Positions 27,244-37,016 of a stretch of 64,000 nucleotides of DNA are shown here, piece by piece. The stretch lies in the NCBI RefSeq assembly GCF_000332475.2, contig NZ_AOGX02000029.1:1-64000 (forward strand), read 5' to 3'. This DNA is from Leptospira yanagawae serovar Saopaulo str. Sao Paulo = ATCC 700523. Its GTDB lineage: Bacteria; Spirochaetota; Leptospiria; Leptospirales; Leptospiraceae. A model generated the notes under the pieces. It was not told the origin of the DNA. It saw nothing but the letters and a program-made list of their open reading frames with translations, and did no database searches. The position numbers and the translations under genes were made by a program. Each line of letters begins with the position of its first letter. The stretch's first letter is position 1.

Positions 27244-28374
27244 ATGGAAAGAAAAAATTCGATTCCGCCAGTCGTCTACATTAACTTTGCCTTAGTATTT
27301 GTACTTTTGTTTGCAATCTTTTTCCCGGAAATCCGGTCCGCATTGACAAAACTTTTTTCCTCTCCAAAACCGATCTCCGCAAGCAAACAAAGCCAAGCCA
27401 TCCAAATCCAATCCAGTTTTCGAAATGTTTACCGTGAAGCCCAACAATTTGTTGTTTCCATTCGAACCAAAAAAACAGAGATGATTTTCCATCCATATGC
27501 CTTTGGAGAAAGTCGTGAAGATCGCATTTCTTCCATTGGGAGTGGATTCATCATTGATGAACGTGGGTTTGTTGTAACCAACTACCATGTCATCAAAAAT
27601 GCCGAAATCATAGAGATCATCATGTCCGATGGTAGGATTTTTCCGGCACGGTATGTGGGAAGCCATGAACGTGCCGACATTGCTCTTTTGAAAATTCCAA
27701 GTGAAGACAAATTCACACCTGCTTTTCTTGGAAATTCCGACGAAATCGAAGTGGGAGATTGGGCCATCGCCGTTGGTTCTCCCTATGGTTTGGAGAAAAC
27801 TTTCACTGTGGGTGTGGTCTCTGCCAAGTCCAGAGAAGATTTAGATGAAACGGGCCAAACCCATATCCAAACCGACACAGCCATTAACCCTGGCTCCAGT
27901 GGTGGTCCTCTCCTCAATATCTATGGAGAGGTGGTAGGAATCAATCGCATGATCCGCTCCTCCAGTGGGGCAAGTGCCGGCATCGGGTTTGCCATTCCCA
28001 TCAATTATGCCAAACGTGTGTTACGTCAAATTGAACAAAATGTAGGGCAAAACATTCGCCCTGCAACCCTCGTAGTCATGGCGACGGCACCTCTCCCTGA
28101 CCATAGGCGTTCCCTAGGCATCCCAAGTGAAGCCATAGGAGTTCTTGTGTACGACATCGAACCACACTCTGCGGCAGAGAAAGGGGGACTCCGTCGTTAC
28201 GACTTTATTGAAGGTGCCAATGGGCTTGTGATCCGCCATATCAACGATTTACGGGAACAAGTGGGACTTGTCGGACTTGGGGGCGTCTTACGGTTGAAGA
28301 TATTAAGGGATACCCAAGAGATGGAATTATCGATCCCTTTGGTGGAGGCCACTTACCAAAAGGGCAAAAAATGA
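27244..28374 (+). CDS. HtrA/DegP-family periplasmic serine protease with one PDZ domain
   Basis: 376 residues. An N-terminal membrane anchor (about 12-30) is followed by a trypsin-like domain with the triad His115 (TNYHV), Asp145 (ADIALLK) and Ser219 (GSSGGP). One PDZ domain covers about 255-365. One PDZ and a membrane anchor make it more DegS-like than DegP-like, which could mean a regulatory role in the envelope stress response. The ribosome site GGAGGGGG (27225-27232) lies inside the N-terminal codons of the divergent peptidase gene. The next gene starts two bases after the stop. Confidence 0.92.
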   Translation: MERKNSIPPVVYINFALVFVLLFAIFFPEIRSALTKLFSSPKPISASKQSQAIQIQSSFRNVYREAQQFVVSIRTKKTEMIFHPYAFGESREDRISSIGSGFIIDERGFVVTNYHVIKNAEIIEIIMSDGRIFPARYVGSHERADIALLKIPSEDKFTPAFLGNSDEIEVGDWAIAVGSPYGLEKTFTVGVVSAKSREDLDETGQTHIQTDTAINPGSSGGPLLNIYGEVVGINRMIRSSSGASAGIGFAIPINYAKRVLRQIEQNVGQNIRPATLVVMATAPLPDHRRSLGIPSEAIGVLVYDIEPHSAAEKGGLRRYDFIEGANGLVIRHINDLREQVGLVGLGGVLRLKILRDTQEMELSIPLVEATYQKGKK

Positions 28375-28375
28375 T

Positions 28376-29677
28376 ATGAGAAGAAATATAGTCCATTCGG
28401 GGGCAGATGCCCTCATTTACGAAATCCGCCAAATTGTTGCCCTTGCCAAACAAATCGAAGCGATGGGTGTTCCCATCACTTGGGAAAACATAGGGGATCC
28501 CATCCAAAAAGGTGAGAGTATCCCAGCTTGGATGAAAGAGATTGTCAGTGGACTTGTGAACCAAAATAAATCTTGGGCCTATACGGCAACCCAAGGTGAT
28601 GAAACCACTCGAAAGTTTTTGGCAGAGAAAGTCAATGAGAGGGGTGGAGCTCAAATCACATCTGAAGACATTTTGTTCTTCAATGGCCTAGGTGATGCTG
28701 TAGCAAAAATATTTGGTTTTATGAGAAGGGAAGCAAGGATCCTTGGACCATCTCCAGCCTATTCCACTTTGTCATCTGCAGAAGCAGCACACTCAGGATA
28801 CGAACACCTAACATACGAATTAAATCCTAATAACGATTGGATGCCTGACTTAGAAGACATTGAAAACAAAGTCAAATACAATGATTCGATTGCGGGGATA
28901 TTACTCATCAATCCTGACAACCCAACAGGTGCAGTGTATCCAAAAGAAGTGATGCGAGAGATAGTCAAAATTTGTGAAAAGTATGATATCATCTTAATTT
29001 GTGACGAAACCTATGCCCATGTGAATTATTCCGAGTGGGGTAGCATCCATTTATCCGAGGTCATTGGAGAGAAGGTTTGTGGTTTTGCTCTTCGATCGAT
29101 TTCAAAAGAGTTTCCATGGCCAGGTGCACGGTGTGGTTGGTTGGAAGTGTTTAATCGTAAAAATGATGCTACATTTGAACGTTACATTAAATCGTTGTTA
29201 GACGCGAAAATGCTGGAAGTTTGTTCAACAACCTTACCACAACTTTCGATTCCCTTGGTGTATTCCCATCCAGAATTTTTAAATCACTTAAAAACTCGGA
29301 ATTTGAAATTTAAAAAACGAGCAGAAAAAGCCACTTCCTTATTGTCAGGAATTCCTGGTGTAAAGGTGATCCAACCAAAAGGTGCTTTTTACCTAACCGT
29401 TTTATTTGAAGACGAAGTTTTAAAGTCACATATGACGTTGCCAATTCAAAATGAGAAGGTAAAAAACTTTGTAGCTCCACTTATGGAAAAAGCTGCATTA
29501 GATCGCCGATTTGTTTTACACCTTTTGGCATCTGCTGGAATTTGTGTAGTTCCTCTCAGTTCATTTTGTTGCAGTCGAAATGGTTTTCGAGTCACCTTAC
29601 TTGAAGAAGACGACGCAAAGTATGAGTGGATTTATAAAACTTTAGCTGAGAATATTAAGAAGTATTTAGCATCTTAA
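28376..29677 (+). CDS. Class I/II pyridoxal-phosphate aminotransferase
   Basis: 433 residues, fold type I. The family features are NPDNPTGAVYP, the DETYAHV Asp/Tyr that hold the cofactor ring, and the Schiff-base Lys244 in SISKEFPWPGARCGW. The substrate is unclear: aspartate or an aromatic amino acid are both possible. It is somewhat longer than the usual 390-400 residues; the extra lies in the C-terminal domain, where SSFCCSRNGFRV follows a roughly 25-residue insertion. It starts 2 bp after the protease stop and ends directly before murI, so one transcript probably covers all of these. Confidence 0.88.
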   Translation: MRRNIVHSGADALIYEIRQIVALAKQIEAMGVPITWENIGDPIQKGESIPAWMKEIVSGLVNQNKSWAYTATQGDETTRKFLAEKVNERGGAQITSEDILFFNGLGDAVAKIFGFMRREARILGPSPAYSTLSSAEAAHSGYEHLTYELNPNNDWMPDLEDIENKVKYNDSIAGILLINPDNPTGAVYPKEVMREIVKICEKYDIILICDETYAHVNYSEWGSIHLSEVIGEKVCGFALRSISKEFPWPGARCGWLEVFNRKNDATFERYIKSLLDAKMLEVCSTTLPQLSIPLVYSHPEFLNHLKTRNLKFKKRAEKATSLLSGIPGVKVIQPKGAFYLTVLFEDEVLKSHMTLPIQNEKVKNFVAPLMEKAALDRRFVLHLLASAGICVVPLSSFCCSRNGFRVTLLEEDDAKYEWIYKTLAENIKKYLAS

Positions 29678-30490
29678 ATGAATTCACGTGGCAGATATAA
29701 AATTGGTATCTTTGACTCAGGATTAGGTGGGTTATCTGTATTACGAACTTTATGGAAAGAAACTTCCAACATTGATTATATTTATTTTGGGGATTTAATC
29801 CACGCACCTTACGGACAAAAATCCAAACAGGAAGTGATTGAGTTATCAAAACATGCATTTGAATATTTGATCGAAAAAGATTGCGAAGCTGTTTTATTTG
29901 CTTGTAACACTGCGACTTCAGCAGCTGCCGATTTTTTAAGAAAACAACATACGATTCCTATTTTTGGAATGGAGCCTGCCGTTAAACCGGCGCTAGTTGA
30001 GAATCCGGGTGTCAAAATTGCGGTTTTTGCTACTGAATTAACCCTTAAAGAAGAAAAGTTCAAAAATTTAGTTTCTGGCCTTGCGATTGGAACAGAAATT
30101 CTTCCCATTCCATGTGAAGGACTCGCCAAATTGATAGATTCTGATAATTGGGAAGAAGCATGGAATTATTTGGATTCCAAAATCAAGTTAGTTTTACCTG
30201 AAACTGAAATCATTGTACTTGGATGTACACATTATGTTTTTTTGAGAGAACGAATCAGTTACCATTATCCAAATTTGAAAGTTTATGATGGTAACATGGG
30301 CACGTCCCTACATATGAAAAAAATTTTAAAGTTACCTGATGGATGTAAGGAAAATAAAAATCAACTGGATATTCTTTTGAATACTCCTGATTCCGATTAT
30401 GTTCACCTTGCAGGTAGAATTGCAAAAACCATCACTCCGAATCATACCTTATCACTCATTAATACCACAATAGGAAAACTCCATGTCTAA
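29678..30490 (+). CDS. murI: Glutamate racemase
   Basis: 270 residues. It converts L- to D-glutamate for peptidoglycan in the cytoplasm. Both catalytic cysteines are in their conserved settings: Cys76 in FACNTATS and Cys183 in LGCTHY. The N-terminal GIFDSGLGGLSVL and YFGDLIHAPYG motifs also fit the family. ATG follows immediately after the aminotransferase stop, and the last eight bases overlap purM, so expression is coupled on both sides. The length is normal. Confidence 0.96.
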   Translation: MNSRGRYKIGIFDSGLGGLSVLRTLWKETSNIDYIYFGDLIHAPYGQKSKQEVIELSKHAFEYLIEKDCEAVLFACNTATSAAADFLRKQHTIPIFGMEPAVKPALVENPGVKIAVFATELTLKEEKFKNLVSGLAIGTEILPIPCEGLAKLIDSDNWEEAWNYLDSKIKLVLPETEIIVLGCTHYVFLRERISYHYPNLKVYDGNMGTSLHMKKILKLPDGCKENKNQLDILLNTPDSDYVHLAGRIAKTITPNHTLSLINTTIGKLHV

Positions 30491-31511
30491 CCAAAACAAA
30501 GTCACATACAAAGATGCTGGAGTTGATACAGAAAAAGGGCAAGAGTTTGTCCAAAGAATCAAAACAAATGTTGCATCCACTCATAATCAAAATGTATTGG
30601 GTGGCCTCGGAGGATTTGCCGCCTGTTACGATGTTAGTTTTTTAAAATCGTACCAAGAACCAATTTTGTTGTCTGGAACCGATGGTGTTGGCACAAAACT
30701 ACAAATTGCCCGATTACTTGGTATCCATAATACAGTTGGGATTGATTTGGTCGCAATGTGTGTGAACGATATTTTGGTAAATGGTGGAAAACCACTTTTT
30801 TTCCAAGACTATATTGCCTGTGGGAAACTTCATTTACCTACTATGGAAGCAATCGTTTCCGGTATTGTGAAAGGTTGTACCTTGGCAGATTGTGCTTTAG
30901 TTGGTGGCGAAACAGCGGAACATCCTGGTGTTATGCCTGATGATGAATACGACTTGGCTGGATTCGTTGTCGGTGTTGTGGAAAAAAATAAAATGATTGA
31001 TGGTAAATCCATTAAATCAGGAGACACAATCATTGGATTAAAATCATCAGGTCCACATAGCAATGGTTTTTCGCTCATTCGTCGATTGTTACTTAAGGAT
31101 GGTAAATTACCAACTTCTGACTGTGAATTAGAATTTTTAAAAGAACATATATTCCTTCCCACTCAAATATATGTAAAATCGATTTTATCACTGATTGAAA
31201 AAGTATCCATAAAGGGAATGGTTCACATAACTGGCGGTGGATTTTATGAAAATATTCCAAGGGTATTGCCAAAAGGGATTGGTGCTGAGATTTTTTCTCT
31301 TCCAGAGTCTTATGTTTTTTCAAAATTAGAAAAAGACCATTCCTTAGATCGTCATGATATGTATGGCACGTTTAATATGGGTATTGGTTATATATTAGTC
31401 ATTGATTCGAATTTAGTAGATACTGCGATGTCTACATTGGAATCACTTGGAGAAAAGTCTTTGGTAATCGGAAAAACAAATAACTCAGGTAAAATTTCGA
31501 TTACGATTTAA
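30483..31511 (+). CDS. purM: Phosphoribosylformylglycinamidine cyclo-ligase (AIR synthetase)
   Basis: 342 residues, the usual length. It closes the imidazole ring to form AIR in purine synthesis, using ATP. Diagnostic motifs are SGTDGVGTKL, GIDLVAMCVNDI, GGETAEHPGVM and GLKSSGPHSNGFSLIRR near the middle, and HITGGGFYENIPR in the C-terminal half. It overlaps murI by eight bases and its end overlaps the convergent sensor kinase gene by 11 bp. Confidence 0.97.
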   Translation: MSNQNKVTYKDAGVDTEKGQEFVQRIKTNVASTHNQNVLGGLGGFAACYDVSFLKSYQEPILLSGTDGVGTKLQIARLLGIHNTVGIDLVAMCVNDILVNGGKPLFFQDYIACGKLHLPTMEAIVSGIVKGCTLADCALVGGETAEHPGVMPDDEYDLAGFVVGVVEKNKMIDGKSIKSGDTIIGLKSSGPHSNGFSLIRRLLLKDGKLPTSDCELEFLKEHIFLPTQIYVKSILSLIEKVSIKGMVHITGGGFYENIPRVLPKGIGAEIFSLPESYVFSKLEKDHSLDRHDMYGTFNMGIGYILVIDSNLVDTAMSTLESLGEKSLVIGKTNNSGKISITI

Positions 31512-33987
31512 AAGGGAAAACCACTTTAAAAAGAGTCCTTCCTGGACTTGAATCAAAACTGATGTTGGCGTTGTGACGATTGACAATTTCTTTCACAAGA
31601 TAAAGACCAAGTCCAAGACCATCACCCGATGTTTTTGTTGAAAAAAATGGCATAAACACTTTCGTTTGTTGTTCGTAAGGGATTCCTATTCCTGAATCTT
31701 CGATTTCGACCACAACAGAATCACCTAATTGGTAACTACGAATCCAAATTGTACCTTTTGATGAAACTGCTTGGATGGCATTCCAAATCATTTGGCTCCA
31801 AAGTTGGACCAAATCTCCTTGGATACAACGAATTTTACCCTCAAACTCTAAATTCAAAATTAGATTGATGTCACGTAAAAAGTATTCTTTATACAATGAA
31901 ATGGCAGAATGGATTGTATCTTTTAAAGAAAAATCAATGAGTTCTAAATTCGATTGTAAACCAGCAAAGTTTTTTAAAGTAAATGTAATTTTGGAAAGAC
32001 GCCTGATAGAGTAGTGGATGTGTTCTGATGATTGTTTCATTAGAAGGAATTTTTTAAGTTTTTTGAAATCATCTAGGTTTTGCACACTGGATTTGATTTT
32101 GTTTAAAATTGAAGCGGATAAATTTCTGATTCCAGAATCAACAAAAAGTTCTGCTAGTTCCTCTGGGTATATAATTTCATTTTGTTTTAGTAATTCTGAT
32201 AATGATTTTCGTGTTTGACGGTTAGAAAGGCCGGTGAGAATCCTAAGGCCGGATTCATTTGAATTGATGATTAAATTTAAAATTTCATTGACTGATCTAT
32301 TGTTTTCTTCTTCAGTTTCTTCTTCCCATTCTGAGATCAATGTCTCAACGGAAGATTTGATCATTCCAATTGGGTTATTGATTTCATGTGCAAGCCCAGA
32401 GACAAGTTGTCCTAAGGAAGCAAGTTTTTCATTTTGAATCAATTTTTCTTGGGCTTCTCTTAAGGCGAATAAAGCAGAATTAAGTTCTGTATTACTTGTT
32501 TGTAGTTCGATGGTTCTGGCTTTTACTTTTTCCTCGAGAGATTTGTTTAATTCCTTTAATTCTAATTCGGCGGTTCGTTTCGATGTTTGGTCAATCCCTA
32601 TCCAAATGATTTTGGCAGGTTCATTTTTATTGTCACGAATGATCCCAAGCCTCCACTCCAAATAAAGAGTTTGTTTTTGTTGGTTTACAAATCGTAAAAT
32701 AAGACTCTCTGCTATATTTTGAATTTCGTTGATATCATCCAAAACTTCTTTTAAAAATTCTTTATCTTCTTGTACTAATATTATATTTTGAATGTATTCG
32801 CCGATGACTTCTTCTTTGGACAAACCGAGTAAGTTTAATGCAGCGGGATTTATGTTTTCCAATAAACCTTTTGAATTGGTTAAGAGAATAAGGTTGGCTG
32901 CGTTATCGAAAATCGTAGAGTTAAGATTCTTTTCTTGTAGAAGTGAGATTTCAATTTTTTTCGAACTTGTGATGTCTAACGCCACCACATCGATTCTTTT
33001 TTTGATCCCTAAGATATCGTTGGATGCATTTACGTAATGTTCTGTCCAAACGATTGAGCCATTCGCATGGATCATTCGCAAAATGATCGGTGATTTTCCT
33101 TCGTATAAATCTTTTATTTTATGTTGGTCTTCGGGAATGACAATATCTCGAAAGAAATCAGAATTCTCATAAAAGAAATTAATCCCATAACCTGTAATTT
33201 CCTCCATTTTTGAACTGATGTAAGATGTCCTGGGTTCCGGTAGGAACTCAATATTGTAAATAATGGCTGGAAGTTGGTTGTACATGATGAGCAGTCGTAC
33301 GTTGACGTCTTTGATCGCCTTTTGTAAGGTTTCTAATTCGAATAGTGATAAATTTAGTTTTTTTGTTTGGACCTGGAAACTAAAAAGGATACACGCAACT
33401 CCGAAAAGAAACATGAATAGAGTGCTTAGAGTGTATCCCCAGGGACGGTATTTTTCTAAGGTAAATAAATAAGGGAAAAACAATCTTTGGAGCGCTAATA
33501 AAATACAAACGATTAAAAAATAGATTCTAAGGCCTGGAGCATAATCTTTTAGATTAAATGTAATGATTCCAAATGAAAAAAGTACAACTGCATTAAACAC
33601 CGAAGTAGGTGTTGAAAGCCAAAAAAATTCAACGCCTGAGACTAATAGGGAAACAAATGTAACATAGAAAGTGATTAAGATAGAATAAATCCATTTTGTG
33701 GAAATATATTTTGAAAGTATTGGCAATACCGAAGCAATAATTAAGTAGGAGCTAAACAATGTTAGAGATTCGGCAAAAAAGAAAAATAATTCATTTTTGG
33801 AAGATCCAAAAAGATACAACATAAAATTTCTCAAAACAAAGACAGCTATAAAAAAAGCAGTAAAGTTAAGTTTGATTTCTGATTTAGAATTTTTTGATAA
33901 TTGGAAAAGTATAAGTGAAATAACGGAATTAAATGTAACCGAAAGTAGTGTTACAGCAAATATAACATCAAGTTCAATTGGCATCAT
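31501..33987 (-). CDS. Membrane-bound PAS sensor histidine kinase
   Basis: 828 residues. Seven or so hydrophobic helices fill residues 1-210 and form a membrane sensor region. Two PAS-like domains follow (about 225-345 and 350-470; VTGYGINFFYE-type and LLENINPAALNLLGLSKEEVIG). A coiled coil leads into the kinase: His534 in SGLAHEINNPIG, the N box WSQMIWNAIQAV, G1 DSGIGIP and G2 GDGLGLGLYLVKEIV. The HEINNP motif belongs to the NtrB-like group. There is a large insertion between the His and the ATPase region. The start overlaps the upstream cheY-like gene by 14 bp, so it is the last gene of the chemotaxis-type operon. The two small receivers next to it are likely partners. Confidence 0.9.
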   Translation of the reverse strand: MMPIELDVIFAVTLLSVTFNSVISLILFQLSKNSKSEIKLNFTAFFIAVFVLRNFMLYLFGSSKNELFFFFAESLTLFSSYLIIASVLPILSKYISTKWIYSILITFYVTFVSLLVSGVEFFWLSTPTSVFNAVVLFSFGIITFNLKDYAPGLRIYFLIVCILLALQRLFFPYLFTLEKYRPWGYTLSTLFMFLFGVACILFSFQVQTKKLNLSLFELETLQKAIKDVNVRLLIMYNQLPAIIYNIEFLPEPRTSYISSKMEEITGYGINFFYENSDFFRDIVIPEDQHKIKDLYEGKSPIILRMIHANGSIVWTEHYVNASNDILGIKKRIDVVALDITSSKKIEISLLQEKNLNSTIFDNAANLILLTNSKGLLENINPAALNLLGLSKEEVIGEYIQNIILVQEDKEFLKEVLDDINEIQNIAESLILRFVNQQKQTLYLEWRLGIIRDNKNEPAKIIWIGIDQTSKRTAELELKELNKSLEEKVKARTIELQTSNTELNSALFALREAQEKLIQNEKLASLGQLVSGLAHEINNPIGMIKSSVETLISEWEEETEEENNRSVNEILNLIINSNESGLRILTGLSNRQTRKSLSELLKQNEIIYPEELAELFVDSGIRNLSASILNKIKSSVQNLDDFKKLKKFLLMKQSSEHIHYSIRRLSKITFTLKNFAGLQSNLELIDFSLKDTIHSAISLYKEYFLRDINLILNLEFEGKIRCIQGDLVQLWSQMIWNAIQAVSSKGTIWIRSYQLGDSVVVEIEDSGIGIPYEQQTKVFMPFFSTKTSGDGLGLGLYLVKEIVNRHNANISFDSSPGRTLFKVVFPFKS

Positions 33988-34354
33988 CGGGTTCGACCAA
34001 CTCGGAGACGTTTTTGATTAGTTCTTCATTTTTAAAAGGTTTTACGATCCAACCATCTGCTCCATCAAATAAGGCCTTTGATATCACCTCTGGTTTTTTT
34101 TCAGATGATAAAACCAATATTTTGAATTTAGAATTTTTGATTATTTTTTTTGATTCTTTGATCAGTTCGTTTCCACTAAGACCAGGCATGTTATAGTCAA
34201 AAATCCCAAGGTCGATGTTTGGGTTTGATTTTAATGTTTCTAAAGCAGATTCACCTGAAGATGCGATGAGTATATTGTGACCTTGGCTACTCAAAGCAAG
34301 GCGTACAATTTTTAACACTGCAGGTGAATCATCGACAACTAAAATTGATGCCAT
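33974..34354 (-). CDS. CheY-like single-domain response regulator (second of pair)
   Basis: 126 residues, one receiver domain with VVDDS, phosphoacceptor Asp53 in GIFDYNMPGLSG, the switch Ser in LVLSSE and Lys in IVKPF. It is a clear paralogue of the neighbour at 34359; both open with MAxILxVDDxPAVLKI. It has no output domain, so it acts by binding a partner such as the motor, CheA or the adjacent kinase. It lies 4 bp after the first copy and overlaps the sensor kinase. Confidence 0.92.
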   Translation of the reverse strand: MASILVVDDSPAVLKIVRLALSSQGHNILIASSGESALETLKSNPNIDLGIFDYNMPGLSGNELIKESKKIIKNSKFKILVLSSEKKPEVISKALFDGADGWIVKPFKNEELIKNVSELVEPDDAN

Positions 34355-34358
34355 AGAC

Positions 34359-34718
34359 CTAAATCAGTTGAGTGATCAGTTTTGTGAGTGACTCATTTGC
34401 AAAAGGTTTCACAAGCCATCCAACAGCTCCGGCTGCTTTTCCTTTGTTTTTCATTTCATCACTCGACTCAGTGGTCAACATTACTATTTTCATTGTTTTC
34501 CCATTTTCAGTCTTTAGTGCTTTTTCTGTTAATTCGATCCCTGTCATGCCGGGCATATTCACATCAAAAATTCCAATATCGAATTTGGAGTTTTCAATTT
34601 TTTCTAATGCTTCCATACCATTGGAGGCAGAAACAACTTCATGACCTTCAGTAGTTAAAACCAAATTTAGAATTTTTAATACCGCAGGTGCATCATCGAC
34701 GGTTAGTATCTTTGCCAT
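34359..34718 (-). CDS. CheY-like single-domain response regulator (first of pair)
   Basis: 119 residues, a complete receiver: TVDDA, phosphoacceptor Asp52 in GIFDVNMPGMTG, the Thr in VMLTTE and Lys in WLVKPFA. Likely phosphorylated by the CheA of this operon. It sits one base after the pseudo-receiver ATPase gene; the intergenic AGGAG provides the ribosome site. Which of the two paralogues drives the motor and which is a phosphate sink cannot be told from sequence. Confidence 0.92.
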   Translation of the reverse strand: MAKILTVDDAPAVLKILNLVLTTEGHEVVSASNGMEALEKIENSKFDIGIFDVNMPGMTGIELTEKALKTENGKTMKIVMLTTESSDEMKNKGKAAGAVGWLVKPFANESLTKLITQLI

Positions 34719-34719
34719 T

Positions 34720-35976
34720 TTATATCTCCTCTTGTAATAATGGTATTCGAATTGTTAAACAGACATCTTTTGTATTTTCGTTTCGTAAGTTGCTATCAAT
34801 ATTATAAATTTGCACGTTTGCTTGGTGTTGGTCCATTATCTTTTTTACTAAAGTTAATCCTAAGCCAAAGCGGAACTGTTCAAATTTTGCATAATTATCA
34901 TCTACAACGGAAGAGATGCGAAAAAAAGGTTCAAAAACATAATTTTCGTATTTTTCTGGAATTCCAAAACTATCATCTTCGTTGGGATAGGCAGGGTTTA
35001 TGATTTTAATTTCTAAAAAATTTTCTCTATGGAAAAAGATGACATAGATTTCATCACCTAATTTGGAATACTTAATTGCATTTAATAAAATCTCGCGAAT
35101 CACATATGAAAATTTAGCCTGTTCAAAACGTATTTTCCGATTGATTGCCGAGTTAGGCAATTGGCTTAAATTTATCTTTTGTTTTTTTAGAGAAAGAGCT
35201 TCTTCTAAAAATTTTATTTCCTCTTCAAAAAGTGGTAATAAATTTTGTGTTGTTGCTTTTGATTCTACTAATAAATCATCATCAATCACTGACTGAGAGA
35301 TAGACATGCTATCAAACATACTTTTTGCAGCATCGTAATTTTCTGAAACTAAATCCAAAATTGGTTTCGGAACTAAATAGACATTTTGGTCCAAATCAAG
35401 TTTGCTTTTTGCAATGAGAATACTTACAACACTCATAAGTGTGCCTATTCCGCTGCCTTGGAACAAACTAATATTCATTTGGTGGATAATATCTGCGGAA
35501 ATATTTTCATTTTCTTTGTGGGTAAGTGATTTTTTCCAATCAAAGATATCAATCACTCGTTTGAAAAGTTGATTTTCTGCTTCATGAATGAATTGTGATT
35601 TCATTTTGGTATTTAGATATTGAAGGGAACGGTCTAATGTGAACTTTAGGTGTTCTGAATCAATGGGGGATTGGATAAAATCATAGGCATTGTGTCTTTT
35701 TAACAAGCTAGCTGTTAATGCCCAGTTCAAGGAATCAGTGATCAATATCATCAAAACATTTGGATATGAGATAGAGATTTTGGAAAGGAGTTCTTGTGAT
35801 TCATTATCTTTAAGGTTTTTGACATGAATAATGATGAAATGAAATTTCTGATTTTCCAAAATAGAAAGTACGTCATTGAGTTTGTTTACACGTTCATATG
35901 TGTAATTGATTTCGTTTAAAGAAGAAATTAATTCACTGGTTTCTTCTGAATCTAATATTAAACTATGTGGAATCAT
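34720..35976 (-). CDS. Pseudo-receiver fused to a GHKL ATPase domain, without a histidine box
   Basis: 418 residues. The N-terminal 125 form a receiver fold that has lost key residues: the usual phosphoacceptor position reads IIIHVKN (His for Asp) and the conserved Lys position reads IQSPID. The C-terminal half (about 290-415) is a kinase-type ATPase with the N-box-like REILLNAIKYSK and G2-like RFGLGLTLVKKI, but the G1 box (normally DxGxG) is replaced by NPAYPNEDDSFGIP. I find no H-box between them. It may bind ATP or a partner without classical kinase action. It overlaps cheB by four bases (ATGA), so it is translationally coupled to the chemotaxis genes. Confidence 0.78.
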   Translation of the reverse strand: MIPHSLILDSEETSELISSLNEINYTYERVNKLNDVLSILENQKFHFIIIHVKNLKDNESQELLSKISISYPNVLMILITDSLNWALTASLLKRHNAYDFIQSPIDSEHLKFTLDRSLQYLNTKMKSQFIHEAENQLFKRVIDIFDWKKSLTHKENENISADIIHQMNISLFQGSGIGTLMSVVSILIAKSKLDLDQNVYLVPKPILDLVSENYDAAKSMFDSMSISQSVIDDDLLVESKATTQNLLPLFEEEIKFLEEALSLKKQKINLSQLPNSAINRKIRFEQAKFSYVIREILLNAIKYSKLGDEIYVIFFHRENFLEIKIINPAYPNEDDSFGIPEKYENYVFEPFFRISSVVDDNYAKFEQFRFGLGLTLVKKIMDQHQANVQIYNIDSNLRNENTKDVCLTIRIPLLQEEI

Positions 35977-37016
35977 TTTGAACCTATTTCTCTGATTTTG
36001 TCACAGAGGGAACTTATTGGTAATTGATACATCACAGCTCCCATTTCAAATGCTACTTTTGGCATTCCATATACAACACAAGTTTCCTTGTTTTGGCCAA
36101 GAGTAAGACAACCATTGTTTTTTAAATTGAGTAATCCTTTTGCACCATCACTTCCCATACCAGTAAGGATGACTGCTATTGAAGAACTTGCGAGGTCATT
36201 CTGAACGGCAGAGTCAAATAATACGTCAACAGAAGGTCTGTGTCCATTCACCTTATCGGATTGTGTAATTTTTGTATATAATTCACCAGCAAATTTTTGA
36301 ACATTTAAGTGGTAATTCCCAGGCGCAATGTAAACTGTCCCATTCTGAAGTGGTAGTTTGTCTTTTGCTTCTACTACATTTATTTTTAATTCAGCGTTTA
36401 ATCTGCCGGCAAATAAGGCAGTGAAATTTTCTGGCATATGCTGCGCAACAAGGATGGGGGGAAACGTTTCATCTACATCATCAAGTAACTTACGTAAAGC
36501 GGTTGTACCACCTGTGCTTGATCCAATTAAAATTAATTTTTTCTTAAAAGGGATTTGTTTTTTTTGTATTCCAACTTCTTTTGAAATTGATTTTTTGAAA
36601 CTATGTTCGTTTGAAAAATTATAATGTAATGATTCGTAAAGTTTGTTTAAAAGGTCTTCTTTTGCTTCGATTAAACTCTCAGGTGTCCCAGAAGGTTTGG
36701 TTACGTAGTCAAATGCACCCGCATCCAAAGCTTCTAATGTAATGGATGTTCCCTCAATTGTGGAGGAGCTAATCATAATGACGGGCATTGGGTGTTGCGG
36801 TAATAGTTTTTTTAAAAACTCAATGCCATCCATTTCAGGCATATGTACATCAAGTGTCATCACGTCAGGTTGTTTGTCGATGATAAGATCCCTTGCTTCG
36901 AATGGATTGGAAGCTTCTCCTACCACTTCCCAATTGGGATCGGATTCAATCCAACGTTTGATCATACTTCGCACACTTCTTTGGTCATCAACTATGATTA
37001 CTTTGTGTTTTTTCAT
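35973..37016 (-). CDS. cheB: Chemotaxis response regulator protein-glutamate methylesterase
   Basis: 347 residues. The receiver (1-120) has Asp56 in LDVHMPEMDG. The methylesterase domain (about 158-345) has the catalytic triad Ser167 (IGSSTGG), His193 (AQHMPENF) and Asp290 (GMGSDGAKG). It removes methyl groups from receptor glutamates, or deamidates glutamines, after phosphorylation by CheA. It overlaps cheA by four bases (ATGA). No cheR methyltransferase gene occurs in this window, so its counterpart must lie elsewhere or the receptor is not methylated. Confidence 0.96.
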   Translation of the reverse strand: MKKHKVIIVDDQRSVRSMIKRWIESDPNWEVVGEASNPFEARDLIIDKQPDVMTLDVHMPEMDGIEFLKKLLPQHPMPVIMISSSTIEGTSITLEALDAGAFDYVTKPSGTPESLIEAKEDLLNKLYESLHYNFSNEHSFKKSISKEVGIQKKQIPFKKKLILIGSSTGGTTALRKLLDDVDETFPPILVAQHMPENFTALFAGRLNAELKINVVEAKDKLPLQNGTVYIAPGNYHLNVQKFAGELYTKITQSDKVNGHRPSVDVLFDSAVQNDLASSSIAVILTGMGSDGAKGLLNLKNNGCLTLGQNKETCVVYGMPKVAFEMGAVMYQLPISSLCDKIREIGSK

